Source: Gammaproteobacteria bacterium
GTDB lineage: Bacteria > Pseudomonadota > Gammaproteobacteria > HK1
DNA length: 64,000 nt
Assembly (NCBI GenBank): GCA_022824305.1
Contig: JAJEAD010000022.1
Location: 1-64,000 of the forward strand
Reading direction: 5' to 3'
Part shown: piece after piece, positions 8,460-17,982 of the stretch
How the letters are laid out: the number at the start of each line of letters is the position of its first letter
How positions within the stretch are numbered: position 1 is the first letter of the stretch
Program-made: the position numbers and the translations under genes
The notes under the pieces: generated by a model
What the model was told of the DNA's origin: nothing
Databases searched by the model: none
What the model saw: only the letters and a program-made list of their open reading frames with translations

Positions 8460-11400
8460 ATGAACGCGTCGGATTCCACGATTGCGGTCGCCATCACGGG
8501 ATACAGCTACCGCATGCCGGGCGGCATTCGCAGCGACGAGGACTTCTGGCGCCTGCTCAGCGAACGGGAGATCGTCCAGGAGCCGGTCACCGACCGCTAC
8601 GGAAGGGGCTACCGCCCGATTGGTGGATTCTCGGGCTCGAGCCGCTTCGCGAGCCCCTGGGAAGGGCTGATCCGCGAGGATGAGGAGAGGCTCTTCGATC
8701 GGGCGCTCTTCGGACTGTCCCAGAACGAAATGCAGTTTACGGACCCCCAGGTGCGGATGCTGCTGACCTGCGCGTGGGAGACCTTCGAGCGGGTCGGCTG
8801 GAGCCTGCATTCGTTGCGCAACAGCCCCACCGGAGTCTTCATCGGCGCACAGGTTCCCGCAGTGGCGAACTGGCGCCCGATGCACGGCGCCGGGCCCTTC
8901 GACGTCACGACCATCAGCCTGGCGATGCTCGCCAACCGGATTTCCTATCACTTCAACCTGATGGGGCCTTCGATCACCTTCTGCACCGCGTGTTCCGCCA
9001 GCCTGACCGCCCTGCACTCGGCGATCAATGCGCTCATGTGCGGGGATTGCGAGCAGGCCGTCGTGGGCTCCGTCAACTACCTGGGGTCATCCAGACTGAG
9101 CGCTTCGTTCAATGCCCTGGGGGTCATCAGCCCCGACGGCAGGTGTCATTCCTTCGACGCCGACGCGAACGGGTACATGCGCTCGGAAGGGGCCTTTGCG
9201 TTCACCGTCAAGCCGCTCGAAGCGGCCGAGAGGGACGGAGACCCCATATTCGCCGTGGTGGAGGGAAGCGCGGTCAATGCGGCCGGCGCCGCCGACGACA
9301 CGGGCGGACTGGCGCAGGGCCGCTATATCACCGCGCCCACCCGGCACTCGCAGGTCGAGCTGATGCGCACTGCCTGCGCCCGTGCGGGTCGGACGCCGCA
9401 GGACTTCGACTACATCGAGGCCCACGCGACCGGGACCGTGGTCGGCGACCGCATCGAAGGCAATGCGATCGCGGAGGCCTTCGGCGGCTTCGAGCGAGCC
9501 GTTCCCCTCCGGCTCGCGAGCGTAAAGAGCAACGTCGGCCACATGGAAGCCGCGGCCTTCCACTGCGCCCTGCTCAAGGTCCTCCTGATGATCCGGTGGC
9601 GTGCCTTCGCCCCGATCTCCAGGAGTTTTCTGCTGCCGAATCCGGAGATCGATTTCGAGAGCTGCCCGATGCAGGTGCAGACCGAGTGCGAGCCCTTCCC
9701 CGATCGCGCCGTCGTGTTCGGCATCAACTCGTTCGGATTCGGGGGGGCCAACGGCCACTGCGTGGTCCGGGAGTATCGTCCGCCACAGCCTCGCGTCTGG
9801 TCGGTGCCGCTGGCGCCGGATGCCGGCTACGTGATCCCCCTGTCGGCGCGCAGCCCGGGCGCGCTCACGCGAAGTGCGCAGGAGCTGCGCGACGCGCTCG
9901 GGGAGCGGAAGGTGGACCTCTACAAACTGGCCGGCAACCTCGGCCGCCGGCGTACCCACTTCGCCACCCGTGCCGCCTTCACGGTACGCAGCCGGGACGC
10001 GCTGATCGAGGCGCTGGACGCCTTTGTCGACGACCCCGTGCCGCTCGCCACGGTGGACGAGGGCGAGCCCCGAATCGCCATGGTGTTTTCCGGGCAGGGC
10101 ACGCAGTGGGCGGGTTGCGGGCGGGCGCTCTACGACGCCGATCCCGTGTTTCGCCGCGTGGTCGACGCCGTCGAGGAGGAATGGCGCACGCATGCCGACT
10201 TCTCGCTGCGCGAAGCGTGTTTCTCCGCGCCTCAGGAAGCGCTCGACGAGGTACGGCTCGCCCAGCCCGTCATCTTCATGGTCCAGTGCGCCCTGCTGGA
10301 ATGGTTCAGGACCTGGGGCGTCCACCCGGACTGCGTGATCGGGCACAGCTCCGGCGAAGTGGCGGCCGCCTACGCGAGCGGTGCGCTGTCGCTGGCGGAT
10401 GCAACCCGCCTGGTCTTCCATCGCGCCACGCTGCAGCAACGCACCGCGGGCTCCGGACGCATGCTGGCCATCGGCCTCGATCGCCCGGGGGTGGAACAGG
10501 TGCTCGATGACCTGCGGGTCCCCTTCCGGCCCGGGGAAGACCCGCCGGCTCGCGTCGAGATCGCATGCGAGAACGCGCCGGCCAGCACCGTCATCTGCGG
10601 CAGCGAGGCGGCGCTCGCTCCGATCATGGAGGAGCTGGACCGCCGCAAGCGTCAGCACCGCCTGCTGCCGGGCAACATCGCGTTCCACTCCAGCGCCATG
10701 GACCCGCTCCGGGACGACGCGCTGGCGGCCCTGTCCTTCCTGAACGAGCACGCATTCGTCACCGACATACCCTTCGTGTCGTCGGTGACCGGTGCGAGAA
10801 CCGAGCGCCTCGACGCCGACTACTGGTGGTCGAACATCCGCCGGAGCGTGCGATTCTCGGCCGCGATGGAGACCATCAGGAGGGACCTCGAACCCGGCGT
10901 GGTGCTGGAAATCGCGCCGCACTGTGCCCTGCAGCCCACCATCGCGCAGTGCCTGGAAGACGCCGATCCGGCGCCGGCCTGCATTCCGACCCTCATGAGA
11001 GACACCGACGTCTGCCTCGGCGTCCGGGAGGCCCTGGGGGCCCTGTTCCGGACCGGTGTCTCCCTGGACTTCGCCGCCCAGTATCCGCGACCGGAGCCCA
11101 TCGTCCATCTGCTGCCGGGACACCCGAGAGAGGACCGGACGACAATGGGCGTCCTGAGCGACAACGAGATGTTCGTCCGGCAGGGAGAGTACTCCCACGG
11201 CCCGCTGGTCGGTCACAGGGTGCCCTGGGATCACATGCTCTTCGAAGCAAGGCTCTCGGAGCGGGACTTCCCCTGGATGGCGGAGCACCGTGTCCACCAT
11301 GCGTCGATCATGCCCGCCGCCGGCTACATCGAGCTGGTGCTCGAGGTGTTCGAAGGCGGCCCCGTCCACATCGAGGTGCTCGAGTTCCTGACGCCCTGCC

Positions 11401-14400
11401 CAATTCCGAAGGTTCCGGTCCGCCTGCAGACCGCCCTGCGCCCGGTTCCCAACGCGCCGGACACGTTCACCTTCACCGTCTCGTCGCGTTCGTACGACGT
11501 CGATGCGAAGAGCGAGCTGCATTGCCGGGGCAGGGTCAGGCGGACGAGCACCGAACACCCGGTTGAGGTGCCGATGCGCCTGGCGGACCTCGACCGGAAG
11601 CGATTCGCACCCTCGATCGTTGCCGACGACCGCGACTTCTACGAACGCCTCGACGCCGTCCTCAGCGAGACCTTCCAGTACGGCCCCCACTTCCGAACCA
11701 TCCGGCGCGTGCTGGTCGACGCCGAGACGCGCGCCTATCTCGTCGACATCGAGATGGACGAGGCGCTGTGGACCTCCGGCCGGTGCGAGGGCTACGTCTC
11801 GTGTCCCCCGCTCTTCGACGGGGGGCTGCAGGTCTTCCTCTTCAACCTCCTCAAGTGGGCCGATCTCTTCGCCGTTCCGCGGCGGGCCGAAGGCGTGACC
11901 TTCATTCGACCGCCGAGCGCTCCGCGGATCACCTGCCACGTGACGAAACCCGCCGAAGACTGGCTCGACGTGAACGACCGGGGGCAGTACTCGGTTCGCC
12001 TCGGCGAACGCTCCGGCGGAAGCATCAGCTTCTACGACGCCGCGACCGGAGACCTCTGCGCATACATCGACAAGTACACCTACTTCACGTCCAACCCGCG
12101 CTGGAACGACATTCCGGAAAGCAAGCACGTGGTTTCCTGGCAGCCGAAGTTCATCCCCGAGAATCCGCCGCTGATCGCCTGCTCAGCGCACGGGGAGATT
12201 GAGCCCGCGCGGCTGATTGCCGCGCTCCGGCGCCCGAAGGGTGACGAACCCCGCGCCTGCCATGTCCTGGAGCTCGCCGGCGACCGGGAGCCGGACGAGA
12301 CGATCCTCGCGGCGTGCATCGACGAGCTTTCCCGCGCGGACGCCCAGAGCGAGTACTGGCTCGCCGGCGACACCCGGGAGAGAACGAGAGAGCACTACAA
12401 CGCCTTCCATTCTCGCGACGCGGCGCTGCGATTCGAGTGCCTCGACCCGGCCGATCCGCCGCGCCTGGATTCGGGCCTCCTCCGTCCGGGGGCCGCCGCG
12501 CTTCTCTTTCTGCACCGGGAGGCAGGGGCGTTCAGCCCGGAACAATGGGTGCTGATGCACCGGTTGACGGTGGCCGGTGGCCTGGCGCTCGTGTGTCACG
12601 ACGAAGGCGAAGTCATCGAGCCCCAGGCCGGCTGGACGAGAATTCGCGCCGGCCGGCGCACTACCCTGCTGCAGGCACCGGGGACCTTCGCCGATGCTTC
12701 CGGCTCCCGGGAGATTCCGGGTCCGCGCTGGGTGCTGGGCGAGGCTGACAGCGCGGCGTCGGAGTGGGTGACCCTTCTGGATTCGCCCGGGCAGGTGCAC
12801 TCGATCTCCGCGGAGATTCTCGCCGCCGACGAGTTCCATTCACTCCACACATGGCCGCACGCAGACGAGCTGCAGGCGATCGACTTCTTCTGCGGCACGA
12901 ACCCGGAAGATCCGACGGGAAGGGCGCTTGCGACTCGTCTCATCTCCCTTGTCCAGGCGCTGGTGTCGTTTCGCACCGAGCACGCCAGCCGCCGATGCCG
13001 CATGAGCGTCGTGACGCGCCGCGCCGTCCACGACGTGGAAGACCCGCGCGGGAGCGCGCTGTGGGGCGCGGTCCGGAGCATGGCCCTCGAGGTCGGAGCG
13101 GAAGCCTCGATCGATTTCCGCCTGGTCGACCTGGGCGATGCCGCCGATCTGGAGACGCTCGCCTGGCTGGTCCGCAGCGACCTGCGCGAGCGCGAGCTGG
13201 CGATTCGGAAGCAGCGCGTATGGGCGCCGAGGCTGGTGAGCCTCCGGGAGCGCCATGCGCGGGTGCCCGCCGGCGCGGAGCCGACCTACCGGCTCACCCT
13301 GGAGAACGCGGGCCAGATCGCCGGCCTGGAGATGAAGACCTGCGAACTCCCGACCCCTGGTCCGCGGGACGTGGAGATCGACGTGGCGGCGGCGGCGCTC
13401 AACTTCCGCGACGTCATGGTTACCCTGGGACTGCTGCCGGTACTTGCCTACGAACGCTCCGCGCTCGGCCGCGAGGTCGGGATGGAAGCCAGCGGGGTCG
13501 TGCGCCGCGTCGGGCCGGAGGTTCGCGATTTCCGCATCGGCGACGAAGTCACCTTCCTGCAGGGCGGCTGCATCGCCAATCGGGCGGTGGTCCATCAGCA
13601 GCTCGTATTCGCGAAGCCCGAGCCGCTCACCCTGGAGGAAGCCGCCTCGTCGTTGTCGGTCTACGTCACCGCCTACTACGCGCTGGTGCACCTGGCCCGA
13701 CTGCGCCAGGGCCAGCGGGTTCTGGTCCACTCAGGGATGGGCGGCGTCGGGCAGGCCGCCATCGCCCTGGCCAGGCATGCGGGGGCGGAGATCTACGCCA
13801 CTGCCGGCAGCGAGGCCAAGCGGGCCCGGTTGCGGGAGCTGGGAGTGCGCGGCGCCTTCGATTCACATCGCTTCGACTGGCGCGACGAGCTGATGGCGGC
13901 GACCGGGGGCGAAGGCGTCGACGTGGTGCTGAACTCGCTCGCCGGCCGTCACATCGAGCTCTGCCTTCAGGCCCTGCGCCCGGGCGGATGGCACTGCGAG
14001 ATCGGAAAGGTCGACATCTACGCCGATTCCACGCTCGGCCTGCGGATGTTCCGGAAGAACCTCCGCTTCGCCGCCATCGACGTCGACCGCCTGATGATCG
14101 ATGATCCGAGTCTCTCCCGCGAGCTCTGCCGAGCCTGCCTGGACCTGCTCGGTCGAGGCGCTCTGTCGCCCTTGCCGGTCACCGTCTTCCCGTACCGTGA
14201 CTACGCCCGAGCCCTTCGCCTGATGACTGCCGGCCAGCACCAGGGGAAGCTGGTCCTGAGGGCACCGTCGGGCCCGGACGACGCCGGATTCACGGTCGCC
14301 GACGCGCGGCCGCTGCTCGACCCGGAGGCGACCTACCTGGTGACCGGCGGCCTGGGCGGCTTCGGGCTGCGGCTGCTGCCCTACCTCGCATTCTCCGGCG

Positions 14401-15512
14401 CGCGCCACGTCACCTTGATGGACCGCGATCCCGAGCGGCGCCGGAACGCCGAGTGGATACGCGAGTCGAGCGCCCTCGGCTATGCGGATTGCCGGATTGA
14501 ATTCGACATCGTGTCGGGCGACGTGGCGGTGGAGGAGGACGTCCGCCGCTGCATCTCGGAGTTGAGGAGACCGCTGAAGGGCGTGTTCCACCTCGCGGGC
14601 ACGCTGGACGATCGCCTGCTCGACGACATCTCGCCGGAGTCGATGGCCCGGGTCTTCGCGCCCAAGGCCGACGGCGCCCTGCATCTGCATCGGGCCACGG
14701 CCGGCTTCGCCCTCGACCACTTCGTCCTCTTCTCTTCCACGGCGTCAACGTTCGGCAACCCCGGACAGGTCAACTACAGCGCGGCCAGCGCCTTCCTGGA
14801 CGCCCTGTCCGTCGTGCGGCGCCGCCAGGGCCTGCCATCCCTGACCTTGAATCTCAGCGCGGTGGCCGACGCCGGGATGGCGGCGCGCGGCCTCCACGTG
14901 CTGCGCATGATGCGCGCCGCCGGCATGCCGCCGATCAGCAGCGACTGCGCCATCGCCAACCTCGACTTCGCGATGCGCGCGATGAGCGACCGCGACCACC
15001 TGGTCACGGCCGTGTTCAAGCGCCCCGCATGGAGCGTCGAATTCCCCGACTACATGCGCATCGGCCGCATGATGAACAACCAGGATGCCTTCGAAGCCGG
15101 AGCGGACAGCGAGTGGAGCCTGGAAAGCGTAGTGGCGCAAATCGCGGCCAAGGTCGCCGAGCTATGCGGCCACGACGAGGGGGGCGTGGAGGAGCCACTG
15201 TCCAGCTTCGGCCTCACGTCGATCTCGGTCGCGGAGCTGGGGACCTTCATCCAGACCCGCTTCAACTACCAGGTGAGTGCGCTCGAGCTGATGACCACGG
15301 CCTCATGCATGTCCCTCGCGCGCGGCATCATTCACGGAAAGCCGGACGCGAGTGACGATCCGGCCGAGGCGAACGCGGACGGTCCCGAGCGGGCGACCCT
15401 GGCCCTTGCGCACGTTGGGCGACGCAGGCCCTCGCCCTTTGCCGTCGCGCTCGAAGATCACTTTCCGCGTCGGGACGGCGGCGCCTCGGGCGTCGGTCTC
15501 GCGGCCGAGTGA
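8460..15512 (+). CDS. Single-module reducing type I polyketide synthase: KS-AT-DH-degenerate MT-ER-KR-ACP
   Basis: A 2350-residue PKS; the ATG at 8460 follows GGAAGGGA, better than an in-frame TTG 18 bases earlier. KS: Cys178 in CTACSAS, His322 in EAHATGT, His361 in KSNVGH. AT: Ser630 in GHSSGE and AFHS near 743, the pattern of malonyl-loading domains. DH: His943 and Asp1120, with His in place of Gly in H-x3-G-x4-P. Residues about 1230-1420 look like a C-methyltransferase that lost its SAM-binding glycines. ER: HSGMGGVGQAA near 1755. KR: TGGLGGFG near 1958, LDD at 2049-2051 (B-type stereochemistry), Tyr2106. ACP: Ser2254 in GLTS. No thioesterase follows, and the order resembles mycocerosic-acid-synthase-like iterative enzymes. 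The next genes supply a possible methylase and a reductive release domain. Product unknown. Confidence 0.93.
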   Translation: MNASDSTIAVAITGYSYRMPGGIRSDEDFWRLLSEREIVQEPVTDRYGRGYRPIGGFSGSSRFASPWEGLIREDEERLFDRALFGLSQNEMQFTDPQVRMLLTCAWETFERVGWSLHSLRNSPTGVFIGAQVPAVANWRPMHGAGPFDVTTISLAMLANRISYHFNLMGPSITFCTACSASLTALHSAINALMCGDCEQAVVGSVNYLGSSRLSASFNALGVISPDGRCHSFDADANGYMRSEGAFAFTVKPLEAAERDGDPIFAVVEGSAVNAAGAADDTGGLAQGRYITAPTRHSQVELMRTACARAGRTPQDFDYIEAHATGTVVGDRIEGNAIAEAFGGFERAVPLRLASVKSNVGHMEAAAFHCALLKVLLMIRWRAFAPISRSFLLPNPEIDFESCPMQVQTECEPFPDRAVVFGINSFGFGGANGHCVVREYRPPQPRVWSVPLAPDAGYVIPLSARSPGALTRSAQELRDALGERKVDLYKLAGNLGRRRTHFATRAAFTVRSRDALIEALDAFVDDPVPLATVDEGEPRIAMVFSGQGTQWAGCGRALYDADPVFRRVVDAVEEEWRTHADFSLREACFSAPQEALDEVRLAQPVIFMVQCALLEWFRTWGVHPDCVIGHSSGEVAAAYASGALSLADATRLVFHRATLQQRTAGSGRMLAIGLDRPGVEQVLDDLRVPFRPGEDPPARVEIACENAPASTVICGSEAALAPIMEELDRRKRQHRLLPGNIAFHSSAMDPLRDDALAALSFLNEHAFVTDIPFVSSVTGARTERLDADYWWSNIRRSVRFSAAMETIRRDLEPGVVLEIAPHCALQPTIAQCLEDADPAPACIPTLMRDTDVCLGVREALGALFRTGVSLDFAAQYPRPEPIVHLLPGHPREDRTTMGVLSDNEMFVRQGEYSHGPLVGHRVPWDHMLFEARLSERDFPWMAEHRVHHASIMPAAGYIELVLEVFEGGPVHIEVLEFLTPCPIPKVPVRLQTALRPVPNAPDTFTFTVSSRSYDVDAKSELHCRGRVRRTSTEHPVEVPMRLADLDRKRFAPSIVADDRDFYERLDAVLSETFQYGPHFRTIRRVLVDAETRAYLVDIEMDEALWTSGRCEGYVSCPPLFDGGLQVFLFNLLKWADLFAVPRRAEGVTFIRPPSAPRITCHVTKPAEDWLDVNDRGQYSVRLGERSGGSISFYDAATGDLCAYIDKYTYFTSNPRWNDIPESKHVVSWQPKFIPENPPLIACSAHGEIEPARLIAALRRPKGDEPRACHVLELAGDREPDETILAACIDELSRADAQSEYWLAGDTRERTREHYNAFHSRDAALRFECLDPADPPRLDSGLLRPGAAALLFLHREAGAFSPEQWVLMHRLTVAGGLALVCHDEGEVIEPQAGWTRIRAGRRTTLLQAPGTFADASGSREIPGPRWVLGEADSAASEWVTLLDSPGQVHSISAEILAADEFHSLHTWPHADELQAIDFFCGTNPEDPTGRALATRLISLVQALVSFRTEHASRRCRMSVVTRRAVHDVEDPRGSALWGAVRSMALEVGAEASIDFRLVDLGDAADLETLAWLVRSDLRERELAIRKQRVWAPRLVSLRERHARVPAGAEPTYRLTLENAGQIAGLEMKTCELPTPGPRDVEIDVAAAALNFRDVMVTLGLLPVLAYERSALGREVGMEASGVVRRVGPEVRDFRIGDEVTFLQGGCIANRAVVHQQLVFAKPEPLTLEEAASSLSVYVTAYYALVHLARLRQGQRVLVHSGMGGVGQAAIALARHAGAEIYATAGSEAKRARLRELGVRGAFDSHRFDWRDELMAATGGEGVDVVLNSLAGRHIELCLQALRPGGWHCEIGKVDIYADSTLGLRMFRKNLRFAAIDVDRLMIDDPSLSRELCRACLDLLGRGALSPLPVTVFPYRDYARALRLMTAGQHQGKLVLRAPSGPDDAGFTVADARPLLDPEATYLVTGGLGGFGLRLLPYLAFSGARHVTLMDRDPERRRNAEWIRESSALGYADCRIEFDIVSGDVAVEEDVRRCISELRRPLKGVFHLAGTLDDRLLDDISPESMARVFAPKADGALHLHRATAGFALDHFVLFSSTASTFGNPGQVNYSAASAFLDALSVVRRRQGLPSLTLNLSAVADAGMAARGLHVLRMMRAAGMPPISSDCAIANLDFAMRAMSDRDHLVTAVFKRPAWSVEFPDYMRIGRMMNNQDAFEAGADSEWSLESVVAQIAAKVAELCGHDEGGVEEPLSSFGLTSISVAELGTFIQTRFNYQVSALELMTTASCMSLARGIIHGKPDASDDPAEANADGPERATLALAHVGRRRPSPFAVALEDHFPRRDGGASGVGLAAE

Positions 15513-15693
15513 CGACCTCGTGCTCGGATCACCCGGCCACAAATGCGCAATACCGGTCATCACCATGACCGGGCCCACCCCTCTCGGCCACGCGGCGGCA
15601 CCACCGGCAGGCCCTCCTTCGGGTTTCCCGCCCGCCATGAGCGCAGCCGGTGGAGATCCGTCCCTGAAGCGAAGGGTCTAGGAGAAGGTCGCC

Positions 15694-17436
15694 ATGCCCA
15701 ATGCCCTGCTGATCTATCCCCGGCAACCCCCGACTTACTGGGGAGCGGACTTCGCGCTGGACATGATGGGAGTGAAGTCGACCTTTCCGCCTCTGGGACT
15801 GCTCACCGTCGCGGCGATGTTTCCGCCGGAGTACGCGTTGCGCGTCGTGGACATGAACGTGACACCGCTTGAGGATTCCGATCTGGAGTGGGCCGACATG
15901 GTGTTCACGTCCACCATGATCGTTCAGCGAATCTCGCTCGAAGACGTCATCGAGCGCTGCAACCGGGCCGGAGTCCCGGTGGTGGCCGGGGGGCCGCACC
16001 CCACCACCTTTCACGACGAGATAGAGGGCGTGACCCACTTCGTGCTGGACGAGGCCGAGGAGATCTTTCCGAAGTTTCTGCGCGATCTCGCCAACGGCGC
16101 CGCGAAGGCCATGTACCGGGAGCCGCGGAAGCCGGACGTGACGCGGACGCCGATGCCGCGCTTCGATCTCATCGACAGGGAAAGCTACTACTCGATGGGG
16201 GTGCAGTTCTCCCGCGGATGCCCTTTCGATTGCGAATTCTGCGACATCATCAAGCTCTACGGCCAGGTCCCGAGGACCAAGACGCCGGACCAGGTACTGC
16301 TGGAGTTCGAGTGCCTGTACCGGCTGGGGTGGCGAGGCCCCGTCTTCCTCGTTGACGACAACTTCATCGGCAACAGTCGCGAGGCGATGAAGCTGCTGCC
16401 GGAGATCGCCCGGTGGCAGAGAGACCGGGGGTATCCCTTCACGCTCTCCACCGAAGCGAGCGTCAATCTCGCCCGGATGGGCAAGCTGATGGACGCCATG
16501 ATCGAAGCCGGGTTCGACACCGTGTTCCTCGGCATCGAAACCCCCAACCCCGAGGCCCTGCGGAAGACCAAGAAGCCGCAGAACACGAACAAGCGTGACG
16601 AGAACTATCTGTTCAATGCGGTTCGCAGAATTCAGGGCAAGGGGATGCAGGTCCAGGGAGGTTTCATCCTGGGCCTCGACGGCGACGGCGAGGGTGTGTT
16701 CGACGCCCAGATCGAATTCATCCGCACTGCCGGCATTCCCGTGGCGCCCATCTACCTGTTGACCGCGCTCCGGGGCACGGACATGTACGAACGCCTGAGG
16801 CGGGAGAAGCGGCTCGTGGAGGTTCCCATCGGCACCAATGCCACGATCCTCAACTTCAAGACGGAGATGGATCGCAGGACATTGATCGAGGGCTACATGC
16901 GGGTGACGGCCACCCTCTACGACCCCACTCTGGAGAACTACCTCGGGCGCTGCCTGACCCTGCTCGAGCACCTGCTGCCCGTCCCGCACCTCCACAAGGC
17001 CAGGAGCAGAAACGCGATCTTCATGGACCTGATGGGTGTGCGCGGCAAGCTGTCGGAGTGGCAGCTCCCCGCCTACACGAAGTACATCGACAAGGTCTCC
17101 CGGGACCACCCCCGCATGCTTCCTCTGGCGATTCGCCTGGCCGCCATGGGCTACCACTTCGAGAAAGTCACCCGCCAGCAAAACGAGATCCGCGATTACA
17201 TGAGCTTTCTCGAGACGGAGCTGGACAGATTCGACAAGGAGATCGCGCGGGACGCACACGAATACGAAGAGCTTCTGCGCCGCAAGGAGGACATGTTCCG
17301 GGAGGCGCAGGGACGCTGCGAATCGATTCCCGACGAGTTTCGCTATTCCGGTGACGGAATCGAAGGCGCCCTCGAGTCCTTCCGCTCCGCCCTGAACGTC
17401 CAGGCCGAACAACTCGTGCATTCGGGAAGTGCATGA
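15694..17436 (+). CDS. B12-binding radical SAM protein with DUF4070-type C-terminus (class B methylase-like)
   Basis: A 580-residue protein; the ATG at 15694 follows GGAGAAGG. Order: cobalamin-binding Rossmann domain (about 5-130), radical SAM barrel with Cys176, Cys180 and Cys183 in CPFDCEFC, then a DUF4070-like region (about 365-460, from RGTDMYERLRRE on) as in the hopanoid C-2 methylase HpnP. The usual D-x-H-x2-G cobalamin axial His is absent (VDMNVTPL instead), as in other HpnP/BchE-type proteins. A charged C-terminal helix region (510-570) is extra. Class B enzymes methylate unactivated carbons or remodel rings. Its place between the PKS and the release enzyme suggests it methylates the polyketide chain. 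Substrate and reaction are inference. Confidence 0.85.
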   Translation: MPNALLIYPRQPPTYWGADFALDMMGVKSTFPPLGLLTVAAMFPPEYALRVVDMNVTPLEDSDLEWADMVFTSTMIVQRISLEDVIERCNRAGVPVVAGGPHPTTFHDEIEGVTHFVLDEAEEIFPKFLRDLANGAAKAMYREPRKPDVTRTPMPRFDLIDRESYYSMGVQFSRGCPFDCEFCDIIKLYGQVPRTKTPDQVLLEFECLYRLGWRGPVFLVDDNFIGNSREAMKLLPEIARWQRDRGYPFTLSTEASVNLARMGKLMDAMIEAGFDTVFLGIETPNPEALRKTKKPQNTNKRDENYLFNAVRRIQGKGMQVQGGFILGLDGDGEGVFDAQIEFIRTAGIPVAPIYLLTALRGTDMYERLRREKRLVEVPIGTNATILNFKTEMDRRTLIEGYMRVTATLYDPTLENYLGRCLTLLEHLLPVPHLHKARSRNAIFMDLMGVRGKLSEWQLPAYTKYIDKVSRDHPRMLPLAIRLAAMGYHFEKVTRQQNEIRDYMSFLETELDRFDKEIARDAHEYEELLRRKEDMFREAQGRCESIPDEFRYSGDGIEGALESFRSALNVQAEQLVHSGSA

Positions 17437-17475
17437 TCCCTTCCTCCTGTCGTTGATTCCCCGCCAACAGCGCCC

Positions 17476-17946
17476 ATGATCTCTCGGACCACCGTCGAAG
17501 AATCCGTCGCGCCACTCTGGGGAAACCTGCCCGCGCAATGTAGAGCCGACTTCGAAACGCTGCGTCGCTTCGTTCGCGCGACGGTCAGCGCAGAGCGGCC
17601 GGCTCCGGCCCTCTCCCCGGACGCGCTCCGGGACGTCCTGCTGACCGGGGCCACCGGCTTCATCGGCCGATTCTTTCTGTACGAGCTGCTGCGGCAGAGG
17701 CCGGAATCTCGAGTACATTGCATTGTACGGGCCGGCAGTGTCGAACAGGGGCACGACCGCATCCGTGCAGCCCTGCGACAGGCGGAGATCTGGGACGAGT
17801 CCTTCGCCCCGCGCATCGAGGTGACGATTGGCGATGTCGGTCTCGGCCGCTTTGGTCTTCCCTCGGCGCACCTCGACGCCCTGTGCCGGCGGATCGACGC
17901 GGTCTATCACCTGGCGGCCGACATCAACATTCAGTCTTCCTATTAG
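17476..17946 (+). CDS. Thioester reductase domain, N-terminal fragment ending at an in-frame TAG
   Basis: A 156-residue fragment: a short lead-in followed by the NAD(P)-binding start of a thioester reductase of the PKS/NRPS terminal type, LLTGATGFIGRFFLYELL (residues 55-72). It continues through the typical VYHLAADINI segment near 143-152 and then meets TAG at 17944. The reading frame on the other side (D-I-R-R-I-N-T-Y-G-V-R-N) is exactly what the family has next, so this is one domain cut by a single stop codon. Such domains release carrier-bound acyl chains as aldehydes or alcohols. It follows the radical SAM gene by 39 bases without a strong ribosome-binding site. By itself the fragment lacks the catalytic Tyr/Lys and cannot be active. 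Confidence 0.75.
   Translation: MISRTTVEESVAPLWGNLPAQCRADFETLRRFVRATVSAERPAPALSPDALRDVLLTGATGFIGRFFLYELLRQRPESRVHCIVRAGSVEQGHDRIRAALRQAEIWDESFAPRIEVTIGDVGLGRFGLPSAHLDALCRRIDAVYHLAADINIQSSY
17944..17946 (+). other. In-frame TAG inside an otherwise intact thioester reductase-sulfotransferase gene
   Basis: The codon is residue 157 of an 839-codon frame running 17476-19992. Both sides align with one family and no shift of frame is needed. One base change from CAG, GAG or AAG would create it. TAG also ends other genes here (50345-50347, 57506-57508), so general recoding is unlikely. Nonsense mutation, sequence error or readthrough are the alternatives. Confidence 0.9.
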
Positions 17947-17982
17947 GATATTCGCAGGATCAACACCTACGGCGTTCGCAAC

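Noticed and set aside
9087-12128. Long minus-strand open frame opposite the PKS
   Set aside because: Composition is a His/Val/Gly/Arg-rich mirror of the PKS and contains no recognisable fold.
17944-17946. TAG as a sense codon (pyrrolysine or genome-wide recoding)
   Set aside because: TAG is the terminal stop of other genes here (50345-50347, 57506-57508), and no pyl gene is visible; local readthrough stays open but recoding is not supported.
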